64,000 nt of DNA from Candidatus Krumholzibacteriota bacterium (GTDB taxonomy: Bacteria; Krumholzibacteriota; Krumholzibacteriia; Krumholzibacteriales; WJIX01), in the NCBI GenBank assembly GCA_034520215.1, contig JAXHNR010000001.1:372001-436000 (forward strand). The letters run 5' to 3'. Position numbers and translations under genes: made by a program. The notes below the pieces were generated by a model. It was not told the origin of the DNA, ran no database searches, and saw nothing but the letters and a program-made list of their open reading frames with translations. Of this stretch, positions 26,014 through 34,944 are shown piece by piece. The number at the start of each line of letters is the position of its first letter. Position 1 is the first letter of the stretch.

Positions 26014-27300
26014 TTATCTCTTTTCATCCTTTCTTTCGCTGGAAGATGCAAATCTGGGAGTCTTTTCCCATATTACATTCCCGCCCATGACTATTTCCTG
26101 ATAAGCGGCTCTGAATATGAGTATTATCCATCCCTGACAGTAGGTGAAATACATCAGGGCTACCACTGCCAGGTTTTCAGCGGATGCCTCCTTCTCCAGG
26201 GCTGCGGTTACCATAATTTCCACAGTAAAAAGCAGAAACGCGCAGACCCATACAATAAAGTAAGGTCCTGGTGAATGCACTGCAATGAGTCCCAGGCCGG
26301 AGGTTATAAAGAAAAAGTGGGATAGCAGTATTGCGCCGATAAAAGAGTAGTAAAGCAGAAAGATGTATCCCAGTTCGGCTATCACTCTCAAATTTCTCCG
26401 GCGCAAAGACGGTATCAGAAACTTCTTTAATATATAAAAGTTACCTCTTACCCACCTTGTCCGCTGCCGGACCCAAACCCGCCACTGTTCGGGCTCTTCT
26501 TCCCAGGTGACCGCATACGGCACGAATTTAATCCTGTGGCCGCTTCTGAACAGCCTTATGCTCAGCTCTGTGTCCTCCGTGAGGGCGTTCTCATCCCAAC
26601 CGCCGTACTTCTCAATTATGCTCTTCTTAATCACTAAATTGGTGCCCGGAAGGATTGATATCCCCAGGGCCTGGGATCGTCCCGCCTGGATGATAAGCTG
26701 GAAGGAGAGGGTTTCCATATTTATGAAACGGGTCAGCAGATTTCTGCGGCGGTTCCTGGTCCGGAATTTTCCGAATGCCGCTGCCATTTCCGGATATTTA
26801 ATTAAATTTGTAATAAGATAACGGAGCGAGGAAGCCTCAGGAGTATTGTCAGCATCGTATATGGCCACGTATTCATGCCTGGCTTCCCTGAAACCTAGAT
26901 TCAGGGCATGAGGCTTGCCCCTGGCGGATTCATCACTGGGTACATTGAAAAGCCTTACCCGAGGTTCCCCTCTGGAAACCTCCTCAACCAGCTCAGCGGT
27001 GCCGTCTGTGGAGCCGTCGTTTATTACTATTATCTCCATACTGCCGGCGGGATAATCAAGGGAAAGGAGCGAGTCAAGGGTTTCCCGGATGACAAGCTCC
27101 TCATTATGGGCGGGGATGAGAATTGAGACCGGAGGCAGGTCATCAATGTTATCAATGTCCAGTTTCTCCTTTTCCTTCAGAGATTTCCTGTAAAAAATCA
27201 GGCCCATGAACATGAAAAAGAGCTGGTAAAAAATCATAGCCCATATGATGAGGACCGCAGCCAGGAACAGAACTTCCAGATACCCGCTTGTAAATGCCAT
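26014..27300 (-). CDS. Processive family 2 glycosyltransferase (PgaC/HasA-like polysaccharide synthase)
   Basis: 428 residues. An N-terminal membrane helix is followed by a GT-A domain with PPVSILIPAHNEELVI, the DGSTDGT nucleotide site, YDADNT (DxD type), EDTELSIRL (catalytic TED-like Asp) and QRTRWVRGNFY (the Q(Q/R)xRW motif of processive enzymes). Three or four C-terminal helices form the membrane channel. This set is that of hyaluronan, cellulose and poly-GlcNAc synthases. It would polymerise and translocate a beta-linked glycan. It overlaps by one base the upstream 1664-codon gene, so they are translationally coupled. Donor sugar not readable from sequence. Confidence 0.88.
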   Translation of the reverse strand: MAFTSGYLEVLFLAAVLIIWAMIFYQLFFMFMGLIFYRKSLKEKEKLDIDNIDDLPPVSILIPAHNEELVIRETLDSLLSLDYPAGSMEIIVINDGSTDGTAELVEEVSRGEPRVRLFNVPSDESARGKPHALNLGFREARHEYVAIYDADNTPEASSLRYLITNLIKYPEMAAAFGKFRTRNRRRNLLTRFINMETLSFQLIIQAGRSQALGISILPGTNLVIKKSIIEKYGGWDENALTEDTELSIRLFRSGHRIKFVPYAVTWEEEPEQWRVWVRQRTRWVRGNFYILKKFLIPSLRRRNLRVIAELGYIFLLYYSFIGAILLSHFFFITSGLGLIAVHSPGPYFIVWVCAFLLFTVEIMVTAALEKEASAENLAVVALMYFTYCQGWIILIFRAAYQEIVMGGNVIWEKTPRFASSSERKDEKR

Positions 27301-30300
27301 TATCCTTTATGCCTCCCTATCAGCCTCCTGAATTGAACAGAGAGTAAGATAATGACAAGGATCAATATTGCCGCAGCACTGATAATAACAATCAGGTTCG
27401 ACAGCCCCATGCTCATCGAGTCGATAAGGAATTCCGAATATCCACGGGTGATAATCGACACTTCTGACCTGCCGGGGGGGAGATAGATTTCCCAGCCGCG
27501 TTGTGCCTCAGCCAGTTTGAACTCATACTCCTCTCCATCCAGAGATACTTCCAGCGGCTTTTCAGACAATACCATGTACACGCCCCGGCCGGCTTCGTAA
27601 TCAGCGGAAATTCCTCTCCATCCCACATTCACATCTACCAGCTTTCCTGAAAAATCAACAACCCTTGCTTTCGACCGGAGTGGAGCCAGCAGTCCTTCTC
27701 GGCCGGGTTCAATATCAAGGATATGTTTCCGGCAGGGCATGAGCAGGCGATTCCTGTAGAAGGACCCCGGGATCTTACCATCTATTCTCAACCCTTTAAT
27801 TTGATCCCCGGCGAAAAGTATCTCCCCGCCATTATCGGATTCGAAATAAAGGCTTCTATTTTTCCATATCTGTACCCCCTCCGAACCCAGGACAAAAGGC
27901 AGGATCTGGGTGTCCACTTCATAAAGGGAATTCTCGGAGAAAATGGTACAGCGGTGTTTGTTATCCGCCAGTTTTTCTATTACCTGATACAGGGCTGATC
28001 CTGTAGGGTATGCGGTGGGAGCATCCGGTAGAAATCCACCGCCACCATCAGAACCAGTTATTTCCAGCTGGATGATATCAAATGGGGAGGGAGAGTCTGT
28101 CCACCTTTCCGGGGATTCCGGAATATATTGCCACAGAATGTCATGTTTCTTTTGTATTTCCCTGACGGTACTGAGGGAAACCCCCGGCTCTGTCCGGGTG
28201 GCATCATATGTAAGAATAATCTCAAAGAATCTTTCTCTTCTCCTTCGAAGATCTTCCAGCATCTGCAGAAGATCCTCCAGGTACTCCTCCGACAGGTTGC
28301 GGCGGAATTCAAGATACAGGTTATAGGCGTGTTTGTTACTCTTCCAGTAGTACCGGGAGGTTCTGTTAAAAAGCTCAATGGGATCGAACCCCTCTATTTC
28401 CTCGAATCGGCTTCTTACTGCTGAATTGAATGGAGTTATAGTGTGGGGTTCGGGAGGGAAGGTTCCCTCAAACCCCAGCCTGTTTACGGTTACACCATCC
28501 CAGGAGTAGGAATCCAGCATATCTCTCCACTCTGCCAGGGCAGCTTCTCTGGTTTCCGGGGCCGAAAGAGCTACAGGGTGCCGCCAGTTATTAACGGCAT
28601 CATTCCCCGCGGCGTCTATTTCATGGTATTCGGGATGATCCTGCCAGAATTTCTCGTTTACCATGGGAGGTTCCAGCCAGGCGTTAACCAGCATGGAATT
28701 CTGGTGGGCAAGTTCTATCAGCCGGGTGTAATCATATGTCCATTCAGAAAAGACCTGCCAAGCCGCTGCATGAATGACTTTCACCCCGCTCCGTTTCCAG
28801 AATTTTACCAGCTCTTCCACTGATATTTCCTCGCGTTCGAAAGGATTGAAGTACATTTCCAGCCCCCTTCCGCGGAGCAAAGGCAATTTATCCAGGGTTC
28901 TGAAAAGATGCTTCAGGAAATGAGGATACCTTGATACCCCCCCTTTGTTTTCCGTATTGAACAGAGGGCCTGAGAATATGTATTTTCCTTTGCCTCTGGA
29001 AGCTGAAACAACGAGGGGCATTCCGCTTTCCTCTTCCCTGTATATGAACTCCGCGTTTACGGGAGCCTCGAACATATTAATGCTGACCGGCTCAGGCCAT
29101 ACTATTTCAACACCCGGATAAACCGGGTCCTCGATCTTCTTCACCTGGATTTCCCGCTGGAGTTTTTCAATTCCCAGAAAATCTGATAGAGGGCTGAATC
29201 CACTGGTGATAAGGGATATTCTTCCTTCTTCCAGTAATTCTATTACATGTCTCATCCCGTTATAGGTTAGCCGCTGAGCGGAAGCATGTGGTATTATAAG
29301 AAGATCGTATTCCTCCGGTACTTCCTCGAATTCTTCCACACCCAGACGTTCAACAGATATCCCTGCCATCTTAAAAACCGCCTCGTAGCTGAGTTTTTCG
29401 TTCTTCTGCTCCTGATCCGCCGTTGCGGCAGTAAGCAGCAGCACTTCGGGTACCACTGACTCCTCTCCCTGAAAATTCACAACTCTGCGCAGAGTACTGA
29501 GAGTGCTATCTTCACTGTGATCCGATTCCGCGGCATCAGACCTCACCTTTACTTCAACAGGATCAAAGAAATATAGAGCGTACATTTCTTCAGGGGTCAG
29601 AGAAATCTCTTTCAGTATCTTTTCTCCGGGCACTGCATTGATCTCCCTCCGGGATTTCAGAATACCGGGGAAATACAGTGAGGTTTCCCTTCCCAGGGCA
29701 TATTCCGGCCTTAAGACGACTGAATCACCTTTGCTTACAAGCACTCCGGAAGATGTTCTTACTGAGATGGGCAGAGATGAAATCCCGGCAAAAACCGAAC
29801 CTCTCTTCTGTAACTCTTTTACTATTTTTTTCAGAACATCCGGTTCCACAAAGGAATGGAAAAAGAAGGATGCCACGCCGTCACGGACCACTTCCATCTT
29901 GCCGGCTCTTTCAAGTATCTGGGCCGCGTCCTGTTTTTCCAGGGGAACATAACCGAGGTTTTCAGGGATCAGAATCTGACCGTACCTGTCCGGCATAATT
30001 GCGTATGGCAGGTATTGGTCTGTACCACTTTTATCGATGGCCTGCCTTCTTTCCATCGCGAGGGAAAAAACTTCACTGACAACTGAGTAAAATTTCTGTG
30101 AAGCCGCGTAATGGGGAGTCTCCCAGGCAAGTGGATACAGGTCATTGAGCCAGCATTCCTTCAGGCCTTTCTCAAGACGGTTGTACATTATACCGGATGT
30201 CTGTCCCTGCACCGGGGAATCATTAACCGGATCCCAGAATTCGTAGTCAGTAGTGGTTTCACGGAACCTCTGATGGGTTACTCCGTGCATTATCAGCGCT

Positions 30301-32294
30301 CCTCCCCTGCGGACCATATATTTGAGAGCGGAGACAAATTCCGGCCTCTCGCTGAGTGATACATGGAGATTTTCATCAGGATTTATATAATAGGGGGTAA
30401 AAGCGACCTGGAAGGGGACTCCCCTCCCGTGGAGAAAATCAGCAATTTCCTTAAGCCGGCCGGGGTCTGACAGGGGGTGAGTATCTTCGATTCTGACCAT
30501 GGCCAGGCTTGACGGCTGATGGTCCTCATTGAGAATATCGTGGAGGAGGTCAGCGAAAACCAGGAATCTTCCTCCTTCCACCGCATACGCGGAGGGCACA
30601 TCCGCGAAGAACCAGAACCGCCGACCGCTGCGCACCGCGTAGGGGACCCGGCGGCTTTGGTCTCTGTTGACTGCCGTTGCCAGAACCATGCATTTCAGGG
30701 AGTCGGTGATTTCAATAACATTGGTCCAGGGGTCCTTCTTTTCCAGAGACAGTCCTTTATAATCAACACTTACAAAACTGTCCTGTACTGATTCGATAAA
30801 TTCAAACCCGGTCCTTTCCGAAATACCCGGTTCGGAAAATATTTGATCCGTATTGAATCCCAGCCAGCAGAAGGTGGACTGGCGGTTCATAATATCCCTG
30901 ATCAGTGAATGCGGAATGACGGAGCTGCCATCGGTGCCTGTATAAAATACATTATCATAATTTTCCGCCATACCCTTCCGGTAGCTGTCCAGGGGCTTCA
31001 ACTCCACCCGTGTTTTAAAATGACGCAGAAGTTCTCCTGTCTGTATTGCATCGTTCATATTTGAACCGGGATCGTAAAGTACCAGGCACGACCTGGTTCT
31101 GAACCAGCTGCTGACCCTGTTCAGAACATCCCATCCATTTTTTCTGTCCAGCAGGCTGGAGCTGTAAATATCAAAGCCGGGAGCGCCTGCAAGAAGGAGC
31201 TCCCTGAGCGAAGCTGAAAGCTGAGCCGGGCTCACTGAAACCTCCGGGAAATCAGTAGTTTCAATATGAGGTATCACCTTCACCGGAGAACTGAGCTTTT
31301 CCGTAAACTCGAGGTAGGAGGCCGCAGACCATTCCGGAGTGAAAATAGATTCCCCAGTCTTGTAACGGCTCTGCCACTCCTGCCAGATAAACTCCGGACA
31401 GATAAAATCCGGCCGGCTGGACACGGGAACCTCCAGTATGGATTGCAGGTCCAGGCCGGTCTGACGCCTTATCTCAGTCAGAGATAATAGGCCGCCGTTG
31501 CGAGAAGCAGTAGCGACAAATGTCAGGGAAACATCCCTTTCCAGCGAGTGTACTTCTTCAATGCTCTGACTGATCAGTTCCGTCAATGGTTCGGATCTCA
31601 GGACAGCAGGGTCTTTATCAGTTTCGGCGGCAGCTTCAAGGCAGAATCGGCAATAACAGGCATCTCCCTTTTTCCAGCTGACCACCGGCTCAGAAAGATC
31701 CACCCCGGAGAGCCCGGGATAATTCTCCAGCAGGTCCCTGATGAAACCCCGCCACCACTTTTGCGCTTCCTCATTACGGGCGCAGAGTGGATACTCCAGT
31801 CCTGTGGCCGAAAAGAACTCACCCTGTGAGTTTATCTCTCTCCATTCCGGATTGGCCTTCCAGGCCCCTCCGTGGTTCATTACCGGAAGCCAGGCAAAAA
31901 CCTGTATGCCTTTTTCGCCACATTTTTCGAGTATGTGCTTCAGCAGGTCATACCGGCCGTATTCGCCCTCTTTGTTGAACATGTAATCGGTCTGGTAGAA
32001 AGCTCCATAGGCCGGATCATAGGCCCGGAAGAATACCAGATTGATTCCCGCTCCGTGCCACCGCTCGGCCAGATCCCGAGCTAAGTCCGAAGGCCTTCTG
32101 CCGGTGTAATAGAAAGATGGATCGAATCTGACTGCCATGGTCCTGCGCAGCTTCGGTTCGATAGACGGAGACTCCACGTAGCTCCTGACATCCCTGCTCA
32201 GTTTCCAGTCTTCGAAGGATGTAAAAGCGATAATCACTCCGGATACGGCTATAATAACAAAAAGTGCAATAAATATTCTTCTTCTGATCCTCAT
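27300..32294 (-). CDS. 1664-residue envelope protein with GHL10-like glycosidase, DUF2334-like deacetylase and second hydrolase-like domain
   Basis: Order along the protein: membrane anchor (7-25); a TIM-barrel family-10-like domain (about 52-385) with RRTMAVRFDPSFYY, GINLVFFRAYDP, YDLLKHILEKCGEKGIQVFAWLPV and DLSEPVV; a deacetylase-like domain (about 597-790) with MVRIEDTHP, HGVTHQRF and WETPHYA; a GATase-like region (about 945-1120, LLIIPHASAQRL); a second TIM-barrel-like domain (about 1150-1330, VKVIHAAAWQVFSEWTYDYTRL); a beta-rich tail; and a C-terminal membrane helix (1632-1651). It would sit on the outer face of the inner membrane. PgaB and PelA also join a deacetylase to a hydrolase, but order and size here differ. 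It starts 2 bp after wecB. Confidence 0.75.
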   Translation of the reverse strand: MRIRRRIFIALFVIIAVSGVIIAFTSFEDWKLSRDVRSYVESPSIEPKLRRTMAVRFDPSFYYTGRRPSDLARDLAERWHGAGINLVFFRAYDPAYGAFYQTDYMFNKEGEYGRYDLLKHILEKCGEKGIQVFAWLPVMNHGGAWKANPEWREINSQGEFFSATGLEYPLCARNEEAQKWWRGFIRDLLENYPGLSGVDLSEPVVSWKKGDACYCRFCLEAAAETDKDPAVLRSEPLTELISQSIEEVHSLERDVSLTFVATASRNGGLLSLTEIRRQTGLDLQSILEVPVSSRPDFICPEFIWQEWQSRYKTGESIFTPEWSAASYLEFTEKLSSPVKVIPHIETTDFPEVSVSPAQLSASLRELLLAGAPGFDIYSSSLLDRKNGWDVLNRVSSWFRTRSCLVLYDPGSNMNDAIQTGELLRHFKTRVELKPLDSYRKGMAENYDNVFYTGTDGSSVIPHSLIRDIMNRQSTFCWLGFNTDQIFSEPGISERTGFEFIESVQDSFVSVDYKGLSLEKKDPWTNVIEITDSLKCMVLATAVNRDQSRRVPYAVRSGRRFWFFADVPSAYAVEGGRFLVFADLLHDILNEDHQPSSLAMVRIEDTHPLSDPGRLKEIADFLHGRGVPFQVAFTPYYINPDENLHVSLSERPEFVSALKYMVRRGGALIMHGVTHQRFRETTTDYEFWDPVNDSPVQGQTSGIMYNRLEKGLKECWLNDLYPLAWETPHYAASQKFYSVVSEVFSLAMERRQAIDKSGTDQYLPYAIMPDRYGQILIPENLGYVPLEKQDAAQILERAGKMEVVRDGVASFFFHSFVEPDVLKKIVKELQKRGSVFAGISSLPISVRTSSGVLVSKGDSVVLRPEYALGRETSLYFPGILKSRREINAVPGEKILKEISLTPEEMYALYFFDPVEVKVRSDAAESDHSEDSTLSTLRRVVNFQGEESVVPEVLLLTAATADQEQKNEKLSYEAVFKMAGISVERLGVEEFEEVPEEYDLLIIPHASAQRLTYNGMRHVIELLEEGRISLITSGFSPLSDFLGIEKLQREIQVKKIEDPVYPGVEIVWPEPVSINMFEAPVNAEFIYREEESGMPLVVSASRGKGKYIFSGPLFNTENKGGVSRYPHFLKHLFRTLDKLPLLRGRGLEMYFNPFEREEISVEELVKFWKRSGVKVIHAAAWQVFSEWTYDYTRLIELAHQNSMLVNAWLEPPMVNEKFWQDHPEYHEIDAAGNDAVNNWRHPVALSAPETREAALAEWRDMLDSYSWDGVTVNRLGFEGTFPPEPHTITPFNSAVRSRFEEIEGFDPIELFNRTSRYYWKSNKHAYNLYLEFRRNLSEEYLEDLLQMLEDLRRRRERFFEIILTYDATRTEPGVSLSTVREIQKKHDILWQYIPESPERWTDSPSPFDIIQLEITGSDGGGGFLPDAPTAYPTGSALYQVIEKLADNKHRCTIFSENSLYEVDTQILPFVLGSEGVQIWKNRSLYFESDNGGEILFAGDQIKGLRIDGKIPGSFYRNRLLMPCRKHILDIEPGREGLLAPLRSKARVVDFSGKLVDVNVGWRGISADYEAGRGVYMVLSEKPLEVSLDGEEYEFKLAEAQRGWEIYLPPGRSEVSIITRGYSEFLIDSMSMGLSNLIVIISAAAILILVIILLSVQFRRLIGRHKG

Positions 32295-32296
32295 TT

Positions 32297-33430
32297 TTAC
32301 AGTTTCTTTTCCAGGATTTTTACAATCTTCTGAGATGCCTTTCCGTCTCCATAAGGGTTAATCCGGCGGGCCATCTCGAGATAAGCTGACTCATTCTGAA
32401 GAAGCAAAAGAGCGTCTTTTACTATTTTATCCTTATTTACTCCTGTCAGGCGGGCTGTTCCAATTTCTATTCCCTCCGGCCTTTCCGTCTTTTCCCGCAA
32501 CACCATTACCGGCTTACCTATGGAAGGAGCTTCTTCCTGTATTCCTCCGGAATCGGTCATGATAAGATAGGATCGTTTCATCAGCCACACGAAAGAGGAG
32601 TAATCAAGCGGCGGGATCAGGTGCACATTCGGCACAGAGCCCAGCCGGGATTGGACCGGCTTGTTTACCCTGGGGTTGGGATGAAGCGGCCAGATAAATC
32701 TCGTATGCGGGGTAATCCCTGCCAATTCCTCAATCCCTTCACAGATGCCGATTAAGTCTCTTCCGAAACTTTCTCTCCGGTGAATGGTAACCAGAACAGT
32801 TCGGTCTCCATTCCAGTCAAGCCCAAATTCTCCGGCGAATTTCTCCTCCAGCTTCCGGTCCATCGAATCCGATTCAATCTTTGCTACCGTCATCAGGAGG
32901 GCGTCAATGCCGGTATTTCCGGTGATAAAGATATTTTCTTCAGCTATATTTTCTTTCCTCAGGTTTTCAGCAGCTGATTCGGTAGGAGCAAAACACCAGT
33001 CTGCCATGGTATCTGCCATTCTTCGGAATTGTTCCTCCGGAAATGGATTGTATTTATCTCCAGACCTGAGACCAGCCTCGACATGCACCACCCTGGTCTT
33101 CTTGTAATAGGCGGCCAGTGAACCCACAAAGGTGGATGTGGTGTCTCCCTGGACTATTACAGCATCCGGCTTCTCCTGGTCTAAAACAGGCTCCAGGCCT
33201 TTCAGTGCCAGGAAGGTGACTTCAAAGAGGCTCTGGCCTCCTTTCATGATATTAAGGTCATAATCTGGAACAATGTCAAAGAAACCAAGTGCCTGGTCCA
33301 GCATCTCTCTATGTTGAGAAGTGACACAGACCCGAGCATGAAACTTATTCTTCTTTTTCATCTCTATTATCAAGGGTGCAAGCTTGATAGCTTCAGGCCT
33401 GGTCCCGAAAATAAAAATAAATTTCTTCAT
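32297..33430 (-). CDS. wecB: UDP-N-acetylglucosamine 2-epimerase (non-hydrolysing)
   Basis: 377 residues, full length. Family blocks are present: IFGTRPEAIKLAPL at the N-terminus, VTSQHREMLDQ, VIVQGDTTSTFVGSLAAYY, HVEAGLRSGD, FPEEQFRRMAD, ITGNTGIDAL, VTIHRRESFG and TDSGGIQEEAPSIGKPVMVLREKTERPEG. It interconverts UDP-GlcNAc and UDP-ManNAc in the cytoplasm. First gene of the four-gene operon ending at 25305, which implies that ManNAc or a derivative is in the polymer. A UDP-sugar dehydrogenase at 40968-42647 could oxidise the product to the uronic acid. Confidence 0.95.
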   Translation of the reverse strand: MKKFIFIFGTRPEAIKLAPLIIEMKKKNKFHARVCVTSQHREMLDQALGFFDIVPDYDLNIMKGGQSLFEVTFLALKGLEPVLDQEKPDAVIVQGDTTSTFVGSLAAYYKKTRVVHVEAGLRSGDKYNPFPEEQFRRMADTMADWCFAPTESAAENLRKENIAEENIFITGNTGIDALLMTVAKIESDSMDRKLEEKFAGEFGLDWNGDRTVLVTIHRRESFGRDLIGICEGIEELAGITPHTRFIWPLHPNPRVNKPVQSRLGSVPNVHLIPPLDYSSFVWLMKRSYLIMTDSGGIQEEAPSIGKPVMVLREKTERPEGIEIGTARLTGVNKDKIVKDALLLLQNESAYLEMARRINPYGDGKASQKIVKILEKKL

Positions 33431-33572
33431 ACCGTATCCTTCTGAATCGAATAATTAACCCGAATAATTCATAAACCTTCTTTTTTCAGCTGGGATTGTA
33501 CGATGCCGGAATGTAATCTGTCCATATAAAACTGGTTGAGCCCTTAAAGCAAAATTGGTTTAAGATGCCCTG

Positions 33573-33593
33573 GAACAGATAAATTATCTGTTC
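33573..33593. promoter_or_regulatory. Perfect 10-bp inverted repeat upstream of wecB operon
   Basis: GAACAGATAA, one A, TTATCTGTTC. It lies 143 bp upstream of the wecB start, has no T-run on either side and sits in a 300-bp gap without a gene, so an operator is more likely than a terminator. Three small GC-rich hairpins (including CCTGT/ACAGG and TGTGC/GCACA) lie between it and the end of the porin gene at 33731. Confidence 0.4.
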
Positions 33594-33730
33594 AGGAAGC
33601 GTACATATTCAGCAGCTGCCGACAGGAGCGCCGCACCCAAGTGCCCACAATATAATAATACATTACATTACCCGTCAAACTCACTGTGCATGAGCACACC
33701 TGTCTGAACAGGCCGGTCCGGGTCCGGCGG

Positions 33731-34921
33731 CTAAAACGCGGAGACCGCACCCAGTACTACCCGGTTCTCTTCTTCCTCCACAAATCTGGTGTACTCACAG
33801 AGAAGACGGAGGTTTCTCGCCAGCAGGTAAGTACCGCTCAGGGTGACCGATTCGTAATCGACCGATTCGTAATCGTATGTATTCAGGTCGCTGTTGACCA
33901 GATTGTAGAGAACGGTTAAGTAAGTCCTGGACCGATCGTAATAGGGGGCGAATATCAGCTCTGCGATTACACCTTCGGTGGTGATCCTATCTCCAGCAAT
34001 TTCGAGAAAACCCGGATTGGTGTCTTCGCGGATGAGGTACTGGCCGGTCAGGGAAAACCTGTCGACCGTAACACCTATATCAGGCCCATAATATGTAATT
34101 TCATTCGTAACGGGAGATTCGTTCTTTTCGCTGCCCAGATAATAGAATCCTCCCAAGCTAAGATAATCTCCGATACTCTGGGTAAGACGGAATCCGGCAT
34201 TCTTGAACCTGTCCCGGTCGAAGGACCTGTTTTCACCCGCCTCCGGTATACCGTTACCGTTAACCAGCATAGCCACCAGGTTGGTACCGGTTTTCTCGAT
34301 ACTGTAGGTCATCATCAATCCCCGGTCATAGGTAAGGTTGGTATTCGAATCCCCTATTCTTTTCCCGTATATCTGGTAATCTTCAAATGTAAGTCTCAGC
34401 TCGCGCTTCATCAGCGGATCCGATGTCTGAAACTGCCCGGCCAGAATATCCACGCCGCTTCCCAGTATGTTATCGAAGTGCAGAAAAGCGTCCTCCACAC
34501 CCGCAACCTCTCCTCTTTCCGACAGATACATATATATATAGTAACTGACATTTTTAAACAGAGGACCTCCGGAAAGCAACTTTACACCCCAGGGGGTCTG
34601 TAGGTCATTGGTTATATCCTTGTCCGGGGTTATCAGTGAAAACACTTCGAATCTCATCGCCAGGGGGAAATCCCGATTCAGCCACAGGTGTTCGTCTCCG
34701 GCCGATACGTAATCCCTGGCTTTCTCCTGCTCGGGGATCATAAAACCGTTACCCGCGAATTCATCTCCATATTCCTTCAGACGCGGGAAGGGGTTATGAC
34801 AGGTATTACAGGATATCTTGTATCTTCTGGCGAAGGCAGGTATCGGAGCAGCTTTCTCGGTCCAGACCATACTGATAATAACCGCGCAAATAATTAGGTA
34901 AAACAGCATCTGTTTCTTCAT
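33731..34921 (-). CDS. Porin-like outer-membrane beta-barrel with N-terminal CxxCH heme site
   Basis: 396 residues from the ATG at 34921 (GAGGAGGG lies upstream; the frame is open to 34948 without an RBS). Signal peptide at about 1-24, then a single heme motif SCNTCH at residues 37-42, then about 350 residues of alternating beta strands with aromatic girdles, ending in VLGAVSAF with a C-terminal Phe. This is the form of porins that bring one heme into the barrel entrance in extracellular electron transfer systems. The adjacent pentaheme cytochrome (23 bp upstream, same strand) supports a conduit across the outer membrane. The direction of electron flow cannot be read. Confidence 0.75.
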   Translation of the reverse strand: MKKQMLFYLIICAVIISMVWTEKAAPIPAFARRYKISCNTCHNPFPRLKEYGDEFAGNGFMIPEQEKARDYVSAGDEHLWLNRDFPLAMRFEVFSLITPDKDITNDLQTPWGVKLLSGGPLFKNVSYYIYMYLSERGEVAGVEDAFLHFDNILGSGVDILAGQFQTSDPLMKRELRLTFEDYQIYGKRIGDSNTNLTYDRGLMMTYSIEKTGTNLVAMLVNGNGIPEAGENRSFDRDRFKNAGFRLTQSIGDYLSLGGFYYLGSEKNESPVTNEITYYGPDIGVTVDRFSLTGQYLIREDTNPGFLEIAGDRITTEGVIAELIFAPYYDRSRTYLTVLYNLVNSDLNTYDYESVDYESVTLSGTYLLARNLRLLCEYTRFVEEEENRVVLGAVSAF

Positions 34922-34944
34922 GACCGGCCCTCCTCTTTCAGTTC

